Assembly: GCA_944325155.1 (NCBI GenBank)
Contig: CALUYY010000009.1
Coordinates: 23,531 to 87,530, forward strand
Direction: 5' to 3'
Origin: Candidatus Gastranaerophilales bacterium
GTDB taxonomy: Bacteria; Cyanobacteriota; Vampirovibrionia; Gastranaerophilales; Gastranaerophilaceae
DNA: 64,000 nt
Part shown: piece by piece, positions 1 to 7,823 of the stretch
Layout: every line of letters starts with the position of its first letter
How positions within the stretch are numbered: the first letter of the stretch is position 1
The notes under the pieces: model-generated
Databases searched by the model: none
What the model saw: only the letters and a program-made list of their open reading frames with translations
What the model was told of the DNA's origin: nothing
Position numbers and translations under genes: made by a program

Positions 1-67
1 AAGAATTATGCGTCTTGTTCCCCGCAGAGGCGATGCGGCGGAAATGGCGCTTATTCAATTGGTATAA
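1..67 (+). CDS. rplQ: 50S ribosomal protein L17, C-terminal end (partial)
   Basis: The window opens inside a reading frame that ends at the TAA at 65-67 and reads RIMRLVPRRGDAAEMALIQLV. This matches the usual L17 C-terminus (YTRI..L.PRRGDAA.MA.IELV). L17 lies around the exit of the large subunit peptide tunnel. The start is outside the window. truA follows after 6 bases and then rplM-rpsI, the common bacterial order (rpoA)-rplQ-truA-rplM-rpsI, which supports the call despite the short stretch seen. Confidence 0.85.
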   Translation, partial: RIMRLVPRRGDAAEMALIQLV

Positions 68-73
68 TAACCG

Positions 74-850
74 GTGCGCTACAAAATAAATTTTGAGTAT
101 TTGGGGGCTGATTTTTTCGGTTCCCAAATGCAAAAAAACGAAATAACGGTTCAGAGTGAACTTACCTATGCACTTTGTACTTTGACAAAAAATATTAATA
201 CTAAGGTCATATTGGCGGGAAGAACGGACGCAAAAGTAAGCGCAAAAAACCAAGCTGCGCACTTTGACAGTTCTTTTGAAATTAAAGATAAAATAAAATT
301 TTTAATTTCCTTAAATGCCCTTTTGCCCAAAAGTATCAGAGTTTTTGAAATTGAAAGTGTTGCTTCCTTTCATGCTCAAAAATCCGCAACTTACAGGCAC
401 TACCAATATAAAATAAATAATTCGCCTTATAAAAATTCCGTGTTTGATTTGAATGTTTATCATACAAGACAAAAATTAAACACGGAAAGAATGAATCAGG
501 CAATTTCTTTTATAAAGGGCGAACATGACTTTAGCGCTTTTAAATCCGTTTCGGATAACCCTTCCAAAAATTGTATAATTTATTATGCAGGTGTGAAACG
601 TGATTTAGAATACGTTCTTATTGATATTGTGGGAAACAGATTTCTCTATAATATGGTAAGAGCAATCGTAGGCACGCTTTTTTTAATTGAATCAAAGGAC
701 TTAACCCCCTTTTTTATGAAGGATGTTCTTGAATCAAAACAAAGAAAAAATGCAGGCGCAAACATTGACGCTATCGGGCTTACGTTAATAAAAACGGGAT
801 ATGACAATCCTTTGGAATACATTAAAAACTTAAATGAAAGGCAAATATAA
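74..850 (+). CDS. truA: tRNA pseudouridine(38-40) synthase TruA
   Basis: TruA converts uridines 38-40 of the tRNA anticodon arm to pseudouridine. The 258-residue product has the family's usual length and carries the catalytic signature [16 protein letters not shown], with the nucleophilic aspartate at residue 52. The C-terminal [13 protein letters not shown] block is also typical of the family. The start is a GTG at 74, six bases after the rplQ stop. Its stop (848-850) shares one base with the rplM ATG, so the two are probably translationally coupled within the ribosomal operon. Confidence 0.95.
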   Translation: MRYKINFEYLGADFFGSQMQKNEITVQSELTYALCTLTKNINTKVILAGRTDAKVSAKNQAAHFDSSFEIKDKIKFLISLNALLPKSIRVFEIESVASFHAQKSATYRHYQYKINNSPYKNSVFDLNVYHTRQKLNTERMNQAISFIKGEHDFSAFKSVSDNPSKNCIIYYAGVKRDLEYVLIDIVGNRFLYNMVRAIVGTLFLIESKDLTPFFMKDVLESKQRKNAGANIDAIGLTLIKTGYDNPLEYIKNLNERQI

Positions 851-1293
851 TGAAAACTTACAGCGCAAAGCCGCTTGAAGTCGAAAGAAAATGGCACTTA
901 ATCGATGCCGATGGTCAGACATTGGGCAGATTAGCCGTTGTTGCAGCAAATCTTCTTCGCGGCAAAAATAAACCGCAATATACGCCTAACGTTGATACGG
1001 GCGATTTTGTAATTATCATCAATGCCGAAAAAATTAAAGTTACGGGAGCAAAAGAAACGGATAAAATGTATTATCATCACACGGGCTACCCGGGCGGATT
1101 AAGATCGGCTTCGTTTAAAGAATTGATGGAAAAAGACCCCAGAATGCCTATTGAAAAGGCAATTAAGGGTATGCTTCCCAAAAATACTTTAGGCGCTCAG
1201 CAATTTACGAAATTAAAAGTATACGTTGGCGATAAACACAACCACGAAGCACAAAAACCCGTTAAATATGAATTTAAAGGAGAAAACAAATAA
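850..1293 (+). CDS. rplM: 50S ribosomal protein L13
   Basis: L13 is an early-assembling large-subunit protein. The 147-residue product contains the expected blocks [31 protein letters not shown] and [11 protein letters not shown], followed by the [13 protein letters not shown] segment. Length is normal for the family. It overlaps both truA upstream and rpsI downstream by one base (TAATG junctions), consistent with a single transcript rplQ-truA-rplM-rpsI. Confidence 0.97.
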   Translation: MKTYSAKPLEVERKWHLIDADGQTLGRLAVVAANLLRGKNKPQYTPNVDTGDFVIIINAEKIKVTGAKETDKMYYHHTGYPGGLRSASFKELMEKDPRMPIEKAIKGMLPKNTLGAQQFTKLKVYVGDKHNHEAQKPVKYEFKGENK

Positions 1294-1697
1294 TGGCAGT
1301 TGAAAATAAAAATGAAATCGTAAAAACGGGCAGAAGAAAATGCTCAATTGCCGTTGCTAAAGTTGTATCCGGCAAAGGCAGAATTTTTGTTAACGGCAAA
1401 ACTTTAAAAGGCTATTTCGGCAACCGTCCCAGCCTTGAAGTTTTAATATACAGACCCCTTGTTTTAACCGATAATCAGGATAAACTTGATGTAAGAGTTA
1501 AAACAACCGGCGGCGGCGTAAGCGCACAGGCTGATGCCATTAAGCATGCAATCTCAAGAGCGTTGCTTGCAATGAACGAAGAATATAAACCCGTATTAAA
1601 ACAAGAGGGACTTCTTACAAGAGATGCAAGAATCAAAGAACGTAAAAAATACGGAAGAAAAAGAGCAAGAAAAAGATTTCAATTCTCAAAAAGATAA
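1293..1697 (+). CDS. rpsI: 30S ribosomal protein S9
   Basis: S9 is a small-subunit protein whose C-terminal tail reaches the P-site tRNA. The 134-residue sequence has the TGRRKCSIAVAKVVSGKG start, the TTGGGVSAQADAIKHAISRALL core and the basic C-terminus KKYGRKRARKRFQFSKR, ending in the near-universal SKR. It is the last gene of the operon; an intrinsic terminator follows within 15 bases. Confidence 0.97.
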   Translation: MAVENKNEIVKTGRRKCSIAVAKVVSGKGRIFVNGKTLKGYFGNRPSLEVLIYRPLVLTDNQDKLDVRVKTTGGGVSAQADAIKHAISRALLAMNEEYKPVLKQEGLLTRDARIKERKKYGRKRARKRFQFSKR

Positions 1698-1710
1698 TCT
1701 TTATATATAT

Positions 1711-1746
1711 AAAAAAGACCTCTTTATTAAAGGGGTCTTTTTTTGT
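1711..1746 (+). terminator. Intrinsic terminator after rpsI
   Basis: An A-tract, a stem AAAGACCTCTT / AAGGGGTCTTT (one G-T pair) and a run of seven T follow the rpsI stop. It ends the ribosomal protein operon before the calpain-like gene. Confidence 0.85.
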
Positions 1747-1778
1747 TTAAAAATTTTATTTATACGTTTTAAATTTAT

Positions 1779-3884
1779 ATGCAAATTCAAAACTTTTCTT
1801 TGAATTTTAATTCATACAATAAAATAAATTTTAATAAAAGCCCTTTTTTAATTAAGCCCGTCAGTGTTGATACAGTTTTATTTACGGGTAAAAAAAGAAA
1901 TAAAAATAACGGGGGCTTATATCGTTTTGCCGATAAATTATACGATGCGGACGAAAGATATATAAATTCTTTGGATATATCAAATGAAAGAAGATATGTT
2001 TTATTAAAACTTCATTCCTTAAGAAATAATTATCATCAAAAAGCTTATCCCGATTTATATTTAAAATCTTTTGAAAATGAGGATTGTGTCAGCGAAGAAA
2101 GTATTCAAAACATAATAAAAAGAAATCTTTTGGATGGAGAAAAACAGCATTCTTTTATATATGCGCTTAAAGAATTTGCACAAATTGATGATGATAAGTG
2201 GGAAAAAATAAAAGCGTTTGCATTTCCTATGTATCAGGTTTTTTACGAAACATCCGCTCTTGATTTTATTGACGGATATAAAAAAGGAGAAATCGGATTT
2301 GACGAATTAATTTTAAATTATTCAAAGAATAAAATTTTAAGTCTTTTCGGGATAACGGGAGCAAAACAAAGAGCGGGCAATATGAAAAAATATGTTGAGC
2401 CTGCTATTGAAAAATTGCAAAAAGGCGATGTTCAATCAAGCAATCTGGGTATGATTTTGGATTTAATTCAAGACGGCGTTCTTTCAAATAAATTTTTATA
2501 TTCAATTACTTTGGATACAAAACTCAATAAAGAAGCGGAAGATGACCTTGAAAGACTATATTTTGCTTATATAAACGGGTTAAATATTGAAGATGTTTTT
2601 GTTCCTTCTTTTGAATTTGAAAAAGAAGCTCTTGAACAAATTCCCGTCGGAGAAGTTTGTAATATTAAAGGGGAAAGTCATATAAGAATTAAAACAAGCG
2701 ATAAGACATTAACCCACATTCAGCTTTCAAAAAATGCTTATATGAAACTTTTTCCTCCCGTTCAAAGATATTCTGCAATACAGCCGGATGAACTGGGGGA
2801 TTGTTATTTGGTTGCCGTTTTTGATTCAATTTATTCAAACCCCAATACAAGGGACAGAATTTTAAGACTATTCAAAGAAAACGATGACGGCTCAATAAGC
2901 GTTAATTTTGACGGGTGGCAATATAAAAACGGTGTTATTAAAGAAAGAAACAAAGATGAAAAAACATATACATTTGATTTACTGCCCGATTACAATTCAA
3001 TACTTGCCGAAACCCCGATGGCTCTAAGGCTTATTGAAAATGCTTATGATAATAATAAAGAAGACGGCGCTTATTTTGATATTATGAGAAGATACGGTGC
3101 TTTCAGAAAAGCTCTTAAACACTATCCCGATTCTCAAATAATTCCCGTTGAAGGCAGAGAATATTCAAAAGAAGAGGTCTTAGATTATATTTCAAAAATT
3201 GATATGTTAAAGAAGGTAAGCCCGAGAAAAAATTTAACCTCATATTTTGCCTCTCTTGCGCAGAAAGGAAAAATAATAGTAATTCCTTTTTCAAATAATG
3301 ACGGCACAAGAGAAGAAAAGATTGATGAAATAATAGCAAAAATGAAAAAAAGACAATATGATGTTACCCGATATGATATAAAATATCTTGAATATTTGAA
3401 AAAAAGACCACTGAATTCCGGAGATAAAAATTCTTTCGGCTATATATTAAGCGATGAAATTATGCCCTGGAATGTTTATAATTTTTTATTGTCGGGTGAA
3501 GACGAAAATGCAAACAGCCGTTACAAAATATACAGAAACGGCGGGAATCCCAAAGAAATTTTTGAATTATTCAAATTAAGAGCGGAACAATATTCAACGG
3601 AAGAATTTATTAAACAATTAAATGATAAAGAAATGCGATTAAAATATCTAAACGGCAAATATTCATTTGCGGTGTCAACAAAAAAAGACGCAAAACAGGT
3701 AAGAAATACAAACCTTGTTCCTAACCACTGTTATTCACTTTGTTTATCGGATAATGACGGCGAAATTAAATTTTTGATAAAAAATCCCCATAATTCTTCC
3801 CAAAGTCTTGAATTAAACCCGGATGAGATTAAAGAAAATTTTGATTTTATAACATCTGCAAAAAAGGGCGGTTTTAGGTATTAA
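1779..3884 (+). CDS. Calpain-like (family C2) cysteine protease, 701 aa
   Basis: The segment YSAIQPDELGDCYLVAVFDSI matches the calpain active-site signature (Q..LGDC[WY]L.A....L), with Cys342. Near the C-terminus LVPNHCYSLCL and IKNPHN supply the expected histidine (His650) and asparagine (Asn669), as in calpain GHAYS...NPWG, so all three catalytic residues are present. Cys-His spacing of 308 residues is longer than in animal calpains. No EF-hands or signal peptide are seen. The first 340 residues are not recognised; residues 1-38 carry a short leader (NFNKSP...VLFTGKK) resembling the N-terminus of the JAMM-like protein at 63 kb. The gene stands alone between two terminators, without a clear Shine-Dalgarno. 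Its substrate is unknown. Confidence 0.8.
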   Translation: MQIQNFSLNFNSYNKINFNKSPFLIKPVSVDTVLFTGKKRNKNNGGLYRFADKLYDADERYINSLDISNERRYVLLKLHSLRNNYHQKAYPDLYLKSFENEDCVSEESIQNIIKRNLLDGEKQHSFIYALKEFAQIDDDKWEKIKAFAFPMYQVFYETSALDFIDGYKKGEIGFDELILNYSKNKILSLFGITGAKQRAGNMKKYVEPAIEKLQKGDVQSSNLGMILDLIQDGVLSNKFLYSITLDTKLNKEAEDDLERLYFAYINGLNIEDVFVPSFEFEKEALEQIPVGEVCNIKGESHIRIKTSDKTLTHIQLSKNAYMKLFPPVQRYSAIQPDELGDCYLVAVFDSIYSNPNTRDRILRLFKENDDGSISVNFDGWQYKNGVIKERNKDEKTYTFDLLPDYNSILAETPMALRLIENAYDNNKEDGAYFDIMRRYGAFRKALKHYPDSQIIPVEGREYSKEEVLDYISKIDMLKKVSPRKNLTSYFASLAQKGKIIVIPFSNNDGTREEKIDEIIAKMKKRQYDVTRYDIKYLEYLKKRPLNSGDKNSFGYILSDEIMPWNVYNFLLSGEDENANSRYKIYRNGGNPKEIFELFKLRAEQYSTEEFIKQLNDKEMRLKYLNGKYSFAVSTKKDAKQVRNTNLVPNHCYSLCLSDNDGEIKFLIKNPHNSSQSLELNPDEIKENFDFITSAKKGGFRY

Positions 3885-3889
3885 ACATT

Positions 3890-3921
3890 AAAAACCCCTT
3901 CTTTATAAAGAAGGGGTTTTT
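3890..3921. terminator. Bidirectional terminator between the calpain-like gene and rplL
   Basis: A perfect 32-base palindrome, AAAAACCCCTTCTTTA followed by its complement, sits 5 bases after the plus-strand stop and 22 bases before the end of rplL on the minus strand. It should terminate both convergent transcripts. Confidence 0.9.
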
Positions 3922-3943
3922 AAAAACGTTCAAACGGTTAAAA

Positions 3944-4324
3944 CTATTTGATTTCAACGGTAGCGCCTGCTTCTTCAAGTTTTTTCTTGAGTTCTTCGGC
4001 TTCTTCTTTTTTAACGTTTTCTTTAATCGGTTTGGGAGCGCCGTCTACTAAATCTTTAGCTTCTTTTAAGCCAAGACCGGTGATTTCTCTAACGATTTTT
4101 AATACCGGAATTTTGTTAGCGCCGGCTGAAGCCAAAACAACCGTTACTTCGGAAGGAGCGTCTGCAGCGGCAGCATCACCTGCAGCAGCAGCGGGAGCAG
4201 CAGCAACCGCAACGGGAGCAGCAGCTGACACACCGAATTTTTCTTCCATAGCTTTAACTAATTCGCTTGCTTCGATAAGCGTTAATTTTTCGATTGATTC
4301 TAAGATTGCTTCTACATTACTCAT
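3944..4324 (-). CDS. rplL: 50S ribosomal protein L7/L12
   Basis: L7/L12 forms the ribosomal stalk that recruits translational GTPases. The 126-residue product has the N-terminal dimerisation helix (residues 1-35), an Ala/Pro-rich hinge (about 36-58), and the conserved C-terminal domain with [26 protein letters not shown] good Shine-Dalgarno (AAAGGAG) precedes the ATG. It is the second gene of an rplJ-rplL pair; unlike in many bacteria, rpoBC does not follow, since a terminator and a convergent gene do. Confidence 0.97.
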   Translation of the reverse strand: MSNVEAILESIEKLTLIEASELVKAMEEKFGVSAAAPVAVAAAPAAAAGDAAAADAPSEVTVVLASAGANKIPVLKIVREITGLGLKEAKDLVDGAPKPIKENVKKEEAEELKKKLEEAGATVEIK

Positions 4325-4358
4325 TTTTATTTCTCCTTTTAATTTTTTTTAAGTAAAT

Positions 4359-4877
4359 CTACGCTTTTTGTTTGCTTACGGCATCAATTGCCCTTACCAA
4401 TGCGGACATAACGCCGTTGATAGAGTATACAATGCCTGATGCAGGTGAATTGATGGAACCGAGAATTTTTGCATAAAGTTCTTCTTTTGAAGGAAGATTT
4501 GCAAGTTTCTTTGCTTCGTCTGCGGATAATAAGTTTCCGTCAAGAACGGCACCGGTTATTTCGCCTTTTTTGTTGTCTTTAATGTATTTTGAAACAATTT
4601 TTGCTGCCGCCACTTCGTCGCCGAATCCGAAAGCAATTGCTGACGGTCCTTTTAAAAGTGATTCAATGACTTCAAAATTTGTTCCTTTTGAGGCAATTTT
4701 GCACAATGTATTTTTTGTTACCGTGTAATCGCAATTTTCTTTTTGAAGGGCGCGTCTTAATTCGGTAATTTCTTCTACACTGTATCCGCGGTAATCAGTA
4801 ACAACTGCAACTTTAGCATTTTCAAAACTTTTTTTGAATTTTTCGATTTTTTCGTTTTTAAAAGCCTTTGTTGTCAT
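4359..4877 (-). CDS. rplJ: 50S ribosomal protein L10
   Basis: L10 anchors L7/L12 dimers to the ribosome at the stalk base. The 172-residue product has the typical blocks VAVVTDYRGYSVEEITELRR, VTKNTLCKIA and KGPSAIAFGF. It lies 34 bases upstream of rplL. A strong leader motif upstream (about 4920-5012) indicates autogenous control by the L10-L12 complex. rplK-rplA are not adjacent; the next upstream gene is a divergent sigma factor. Confidence 0.96.
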   Translation of the reverse strand: MTTKAFKNEKIEKFKKSFENAKVAVVTDYRGYSVEEITELRRALQKENCDYTVTKNTLCKIASKGTNFEVIESLLKGPSAIAFGFGDEVAAAKIVSKYIKDNKKGEITGAVLDGNLLSADEAKKLANLPSKEELYAKILGSINSPASGIVYSINGVMSALVRAIDAVSKQKA

Positions 4878-4914
4878 AATCGTAACCTCTCTGATTGGTA
4901 TTGTTTACATAAAA

Positions 4915-5012
4915 TAAATTTTGTATGCACAAAAACGGTAAACGCACGATTATGTCTGTTTTTTACCTGAGCAGGAAATTAAGACAAAATGCCACCTGCC
5001 GTCTTTGGCATA
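4915..5012 (-). ncRNA. L10 (rplJ) leader, autoregulatory mRNA element
   Basis: Read on the minus strand, the 5' untranslated region has CCAAAGACGGCAGGUGG, a spacer, then UUAAUUUCCUGCUCAGGU. GCAGG pairs with CCUGC, and the flanking AGAC-GGCAGGUG and CCUGC-(C)GAGGU-like bases follow the known L10 leader consensus. In that family the L10(L12)4 complex binds here to repress its own translation. Boundaries are approximate. Confidence 0.8.
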
Positions 5013-5017
5013 ATCAT

Positions 5018-5046
5018 AATTTATATAAAAGAAAACTTTTTGTCAA
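5018..5046 (-). promoter_or_regulatory. Candidate sigma-70 promoter for rplJL
   Basis: On the minus strand a perfect -35 hexamer TTGACA lies at 5046-5041. The -10 is either TATAAA (5025-5020, 15-base spacer) or TAAATT (5023-5018, 17-base spacer). Transcription would start just before the L10 leader fold. Confidence 0.55.
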
Positions 5047-5105
5047 TTCAAATTTATGTTTCGTTACATTAATGGAAAATGAGTACATTTTATGTTATTA
5101 ATTAA

Positions 5106-5129
5106 ATATATCACGACTTTTGATATATT
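5106..5129 (+). promoter_or_regulatory. Inverted repeat and extended -10 before the small sigma factor
   Basis: ATATATCA (5106-5113) and TGATATAT (5121-5128) form a perfect 8-base inverted repeat with a 7-base spacer. The right arm contains an extended -10 (TGATATATT, with TATATT at 5124-5129). A start about 7 bases downstream would fall at the ATG at 5137, giving a leaderless or nearly leaderless mRNA; no Shine-Dalgarno is visible. An operator role for the repeat is inference. Confidence 0.4.
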
Positions 5130-5136
5130 TTAAAAA

Positions 5137-5763
5137 ATGGAAAATACCAGAGAAAAAATTGAACACAATGTTAAGTTACGGCAGTATTTGGGGTTAATAA
5201 ACAAGATTGCCAAAGTTGAATATAAGTCAATGGCAGCCCAGCATTTAATCGAGTTTGACGAGCTTGTAAATATAGGTATACAAACTATTGATGTTTTGTT
5301 TTTAAACCGTGATGATAACAAAGAAGAATACAATGAATCTTATTTGACAACGGCTGTTAAATGGGCAATCAGAAATGAATTAAGACGCCGTTACAGATGG
5401 CACGGAGTTAAAATGCAATCCGGAGATTCAGAGCCCGATAAAAACGAATTAAGAGAAGCGATTTATAAAACGATTTTATCGACGGATGAAATGCTTGATG
5501 CGGATAAACCCTTTGAAGTTAAAGATTCAAGAAAAAACCCTGAAGAAGCCTGCGAGTTTAATCAGATGTCCGTTCTTTTAAGAAAAGCGATAGCGGAGCT
5601 CCCGAAAAGAGAAAGAGAGCTTATCGAGGCAAAATTCTTTAAAGAAAAGAAATTAATGGAATTATCGGAAGAATTTTCAATTTCGGCTTCAAGAATTTCA
5701 AGGATTATAAAATCCGGGCTTGATAAAGTAAGGGATTATCTTGTACAAAATGATATTAATTAA
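5137..5763 (+). CDS. Small sigma-70-family RNA polymerase sigma factor (regions 2 and 4 only)
   Basis: The 208-residue protein has a region-2-like segment, including SYLTTAVKWAIRNELRRRYR at about 68-88, and a C-terminal region-4 helix-turn-helix (LPKRERELIEAKFF...MELSEEFSISASRISRIIKSGLDKVRDYL, about 150-203). Region 1.1 and a clear region 3 are absent, so it is an alternative factor rather than the housekeeping one, which is encoded at 16.0 kb. No anti-sigma gene is adjacent. A linker of about 50 mostly acidic residues separates the two domains. The regulon cannot be told from the sequence. Confidence 0.8.
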   Translation: MENTREKIEHNVKLRQYLGLINKIAKVEYKSMAAQHLIEFDELVNIGIQTIDVLFLNRDDNKEEYNESYLTTAVKWAIRNELRRRYRWHGVKMQSGDSEPDKNELREAIYKTILSTDEMLDADKPFEVKDSRKNPEEACEFNQMSVLLRKAIAELPKRERELIEAKFFKEKKLMELSEEFSISASRISRIIKSGLDKVRDYLVQNDIN

Positions 5764-5796
5764 AAACCCTTTTCAAGTTTGAAAAGGGTTTTTGTT
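5762..5796. terminator. Bidirectional terminator between the sigma factor and trxA
   Basis: Perfect 15-base arms (AAAAACCCTTTTCAA and its complement, loop GT) lie between two convergent genes and are flanked by A and T tracts on both strands. Confidence 0.9.
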
Positions 5797-5797
5797 T

Positions 5798-6121
5798 TTA
5801 TAAATATTTTTGAATGTTTGATATAATTGCCGATTTTGGCATAAGCCCCACCATTGTTTCTTTTGCTTCACCGTCTTTAAAAATAAAGATACTCGGCAGG
5901 CTTGAAATCTGGTATTCGGTTGCGGTTTTTAAATTTTCATCGGTATTTATTTTAACCACTTTGATTTTATCTTTTAATTCATCCGCAATTTCATCCAAAA
6001 CCGGACCCATTTTTCTGCAAGGTCCGCACCAGGGCGCCCAAAAATCAACAACGGTAAGTTTATCCGAATTTAAAACTTCTTTTTCAAATAATGCGTCTGT
6101 GATATCTGCTGCATTTGACAT
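5798..6121 (-). CDS. trxA: Thioredoxin
   Basis: A cytoplasmic protein-disulfide reductase of 107 residues. The redox motif WAPWCGPC has cysteines 32 and 35, the buried Asp is in VVDFW, and the cis-proline is in SLPSIFIF. It is monocistronic: a strong promoter lies upstream and a bidirectional terminator follows. The Shine-Dalgarno AAGGAG precedes the ATG. Confidence 0.96.
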   Translation of the reverse strand: MSNAADITDALFEKEVLNSDKLTVVDFWAPWCGPCRKMGPVLDEIADELKDKIKVVKINTDENLKTATEYQISSLPSIFIFKDGEAKETMVGLMPKSAIISNIQKYL

Positions 6122-6152
6122 AATGCTTTCTCCTTATAATTTATATTTATGT

Positions 6153-6182
6153 ATTATAATCATGACCGTTAAGAGTTGTCAA
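6153..6182 (-). promoter_or_regulatory. Sigma-70 promoter of trxA
   Basis: On the minus strand TTGACA (6182-6177) and TATAAT (6158-6153), both perfect hexamers, are separated by 18 bases, about 31 bases before the trxA ATG. The divergent nth gene begins only 18 bases away on the other side. Confidence 0.75.
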
Positions 6183-6199
6183 AATAAGAGAAATTAAAA

Positions 6200-6838
6200 T
6201 TGGATATTAAAAGTATAGTTGAATGTTTAAAAAAAGATAATGCCTTAAATAATGTCAAAAGGACTGATTTTGTAAATTTTATGGAAGAAGTTAAAGATCC
6301 TTATATTGTTCTTATTTGCTGCATATTGTCGTTAAGAACAAACGATAAAACAACATATCCCGCTTCAATGAGAATGCTTAATTTAGGGAAAACCCCGGTT
6401 GAGATTTCAAAAATTGATATTAAAACTTTGGAAAATGCAATTTATCCCGTCGGGTTTTATAAAAATAAAGCCGAGCAGATTATTGAATTATCAAAAATTC
6501 TTGTTGAAAGATATAATTCAAAAGTACCGGATACAATTGAAGAGCTTATAAAATTTAAAGGTGTCGGAAGAAAAACCGCTAACCTTGTTTTAACAAAAGG
6601 ATTTAATAAGCCCGCAATTTGTGTTGATGTTCATGTCCACAGAATTTGCAACCGTTTGGGATACGTTAAAACAAAAACCCCCGAAGAAACCGAATTTAAG
6701 CTTCGGGAGATTTTGCCCAAAGAATATTGGATTGATTTTAACACTCTGCTTGTTACCCACGGACAAAACGTCTGCAAGCCGCAAAGACCGAAGTGTGAAA
6801 TTTGTTCAATAAATAAATATTGTAAAAAAATAATTTAA
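6200..6838 (+). CDS. nth: Endonuclease III (DNA glycosylase/AP lyase)
   Basis: It removes oxidised pyrimidines and cleaves abasic sites in base excision repair. The 212-residue product has the helix-hairpin-helix KFKGVGRKTANLVL with catalytic Lys125, the catalytic Asp143 in CVDVHVHR, and a C-terminal [4Fe-4S] ligand set C-x6-C-x2-C-x5-C. The loop that is LSAQATD in E. coli reads LSLRTND here. The start is TTG at 6200 with only a weak Shine-Dalgarno, so a slightly different start is possible. Confidence 0.93.
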   Translation: MDIKSIVECLKKDNALNNVKRTDFVNFMEEVKDPYIVLICCILSLRTNDKTTYPASMRMLNLGKTPVEISKIDIKTLENAIYPVGFYKNKAEQIIELSKILVERYNSKVPDTIEELIKFKGVGRKTANLVLTKGFNKPAICVDVHVHRICNRLGYVKTKTPEETEFKLREILPKEYWIDFNTLLVTHGQNVCKPQRPKCEICSINKYCKKII

Positions 6839-7336
6839 TTATTCGATATATTCTTCATCAAGTTTTAAATTTCTGTCTATATGAATAATTTCACACCCTA
6901 AATTTTTTGTCTGTTCTATTTTATCTAACAGACATCTGAATTTTGATTCTTCTTCAACCTGTTCTTCAATGAACCACTGGAGAAAAACTTCCGTTGCATA
7001 GTCTTTTGTTTCTTTTGACATTTCATATAAATGTTTAATGTCATTGGTTATCGTTTTTTCATGTTCAAGTGCGCTTTTAATCGTGTCATAAGGGTTTATC
7101 CAGTTTGTATCGGGTGCTTTTATGTCGTTTAAGATAATTTCTTCATCTCTTGATAATAAATAGTTATAAATTTTTTTGGCGTGGTTTAATTCTTCTTTTA
7201 TCTGGTTTTTTATAACTTTTGCAAACCCTTCCATATTAATTTCCAAAAAATAAATACTCATTGCAAAATAAAGATATGCCGAATATAATTCTTTATTTAT
7301 TTGGAGAGATAAATTTTCCAAAAGATTTTTATCCAT
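6839..7336 (-). CDS. Ferritin
   Basis: An iron-storage ferritin of 165 residues. Ferroxidase ligands are visible: Glu16 in NKELYSAYLY, the E48-E49-x2-H52 motif in EELNHA, and Glu residues in the EEQVEEE helix. The start is placed at the ATG at 7336, seven bases after GGAG; the longer frame begins inside the upstream gene and is not homologous. It overlaps the end of the desulfoferrodoxin gene by 8 bases. Pairing with a superoxide reductase suggests joint iron and oxygen-stress management in an anaerobe. Confidence 0.93.
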   Translation of the reverse strand: MDKNLLENLSLQINKELYSAYLYFAMSIYFLEINMEGFAKVIKNQIKEELNHAKKIYNYLLSRDEEIILNDIKAPDTNWINPYDTIKSALEHEKTITNDIKHLYEMSKETKDYATEVFLQWFIEEQVEEESKFRCLLDKIEQTKNLGCEIIHIDRNLKLDEEYIE

Positions 7337-7733
7337 TTTCATTCTCCTTTTTGTTTGAATAAAGCCCGTGGATATTGCAATATTCCCTTGCAAAAAAATC
7401 ATCATCATCAAGACATTTTATTATCATCTCGGGTTCTTCGTTTTCATATAAATATTTTCTTTTAACGTATCTTTTATCATTTGAAATTGCTTCTATAAAT
7501 TGAATATAGTGTTCTTTTTCCATCGGATGGGGAATTGAACCTATTTTTATAATTTTTGTTGTTCCTAAAATCTCAATAACGGGTATGTGTTTTTCTTTTG
7601 CGCCGTCTTTTGTTCCGGGCTGCAATAATTCCATCTCTTCATTACAGCAAACAAGAACCCCTTCTCCTTCAAGCACAACTTCAACAAGATTTCCGCATAT
7701 TTTACATCTGTACAGGTTTAATTTTTCTGTCAT
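7329..7733 (-). CDS. dfx: Desulfoferrodoxin (2Fe superoxide reductase)
   Basis: It reduces superoxide to hydrogen peroxide without producing oxygen, typical of anaerobes and microaerophiles. The 134-residue protein has the N-terminal rubredoxin-like centre I (Cys10, Cys13, Cys29, Cys30) and centre II ligands His49, His69, His75, Cys119 and His122 (EKHIPVIE, HPMEKEHYI, CNIHGL), so both iron sites look intact. A strong Shine-Dalgarno (AAGGAGG) precedes the ATG. It is first in a two-gene operon with ferritin. Confidence 0.94.
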   Translation of the reverse strand: MTEKLNLYRCKICGNLVEVVLEGEGVLVCCNEEMELLQPGTKDGAKEKHIPVIEILGTTKIIKIGSIPHPMEKEHYIQFIEAISNDKRYVKRKYLYENEEPEMIIKCLDDDDFFAREYCNIHGLYSNKKENENG

Positions 7734-7776
7734 AATTCCTCCTTTATATTCTAAATTCTTATAAAGAAGGCATAAA

Positions 7777-7806
7777 AAAATCGGACAGTTTATTATGCCC
7801 GATTTT
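7777..7806 (-). terminator. Intrinsic terminator of clpC
   Basis: On the minus strand AAAATCGG and CCGATTTT form an 8-bp stem around a 14-base loop, followed by more T residues, 17 bases after the clpC stop. Confidence 0.7.
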
Positions 7807-7823
7807 ATTATTTTATATTTTTT

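Noticed and set aside
646..897. 83-codon minus-strand frame across truA/rplM junction
   Set aside because: Antisense to two well-conserved genes and without a ribosome site.
3948..4352. Plus-strand 134-codon frame across rplL
   Set aside because: Antisense to the Ala-rich hinge of rplL; composition (Ser/Ala runs) is explained by the real gene.
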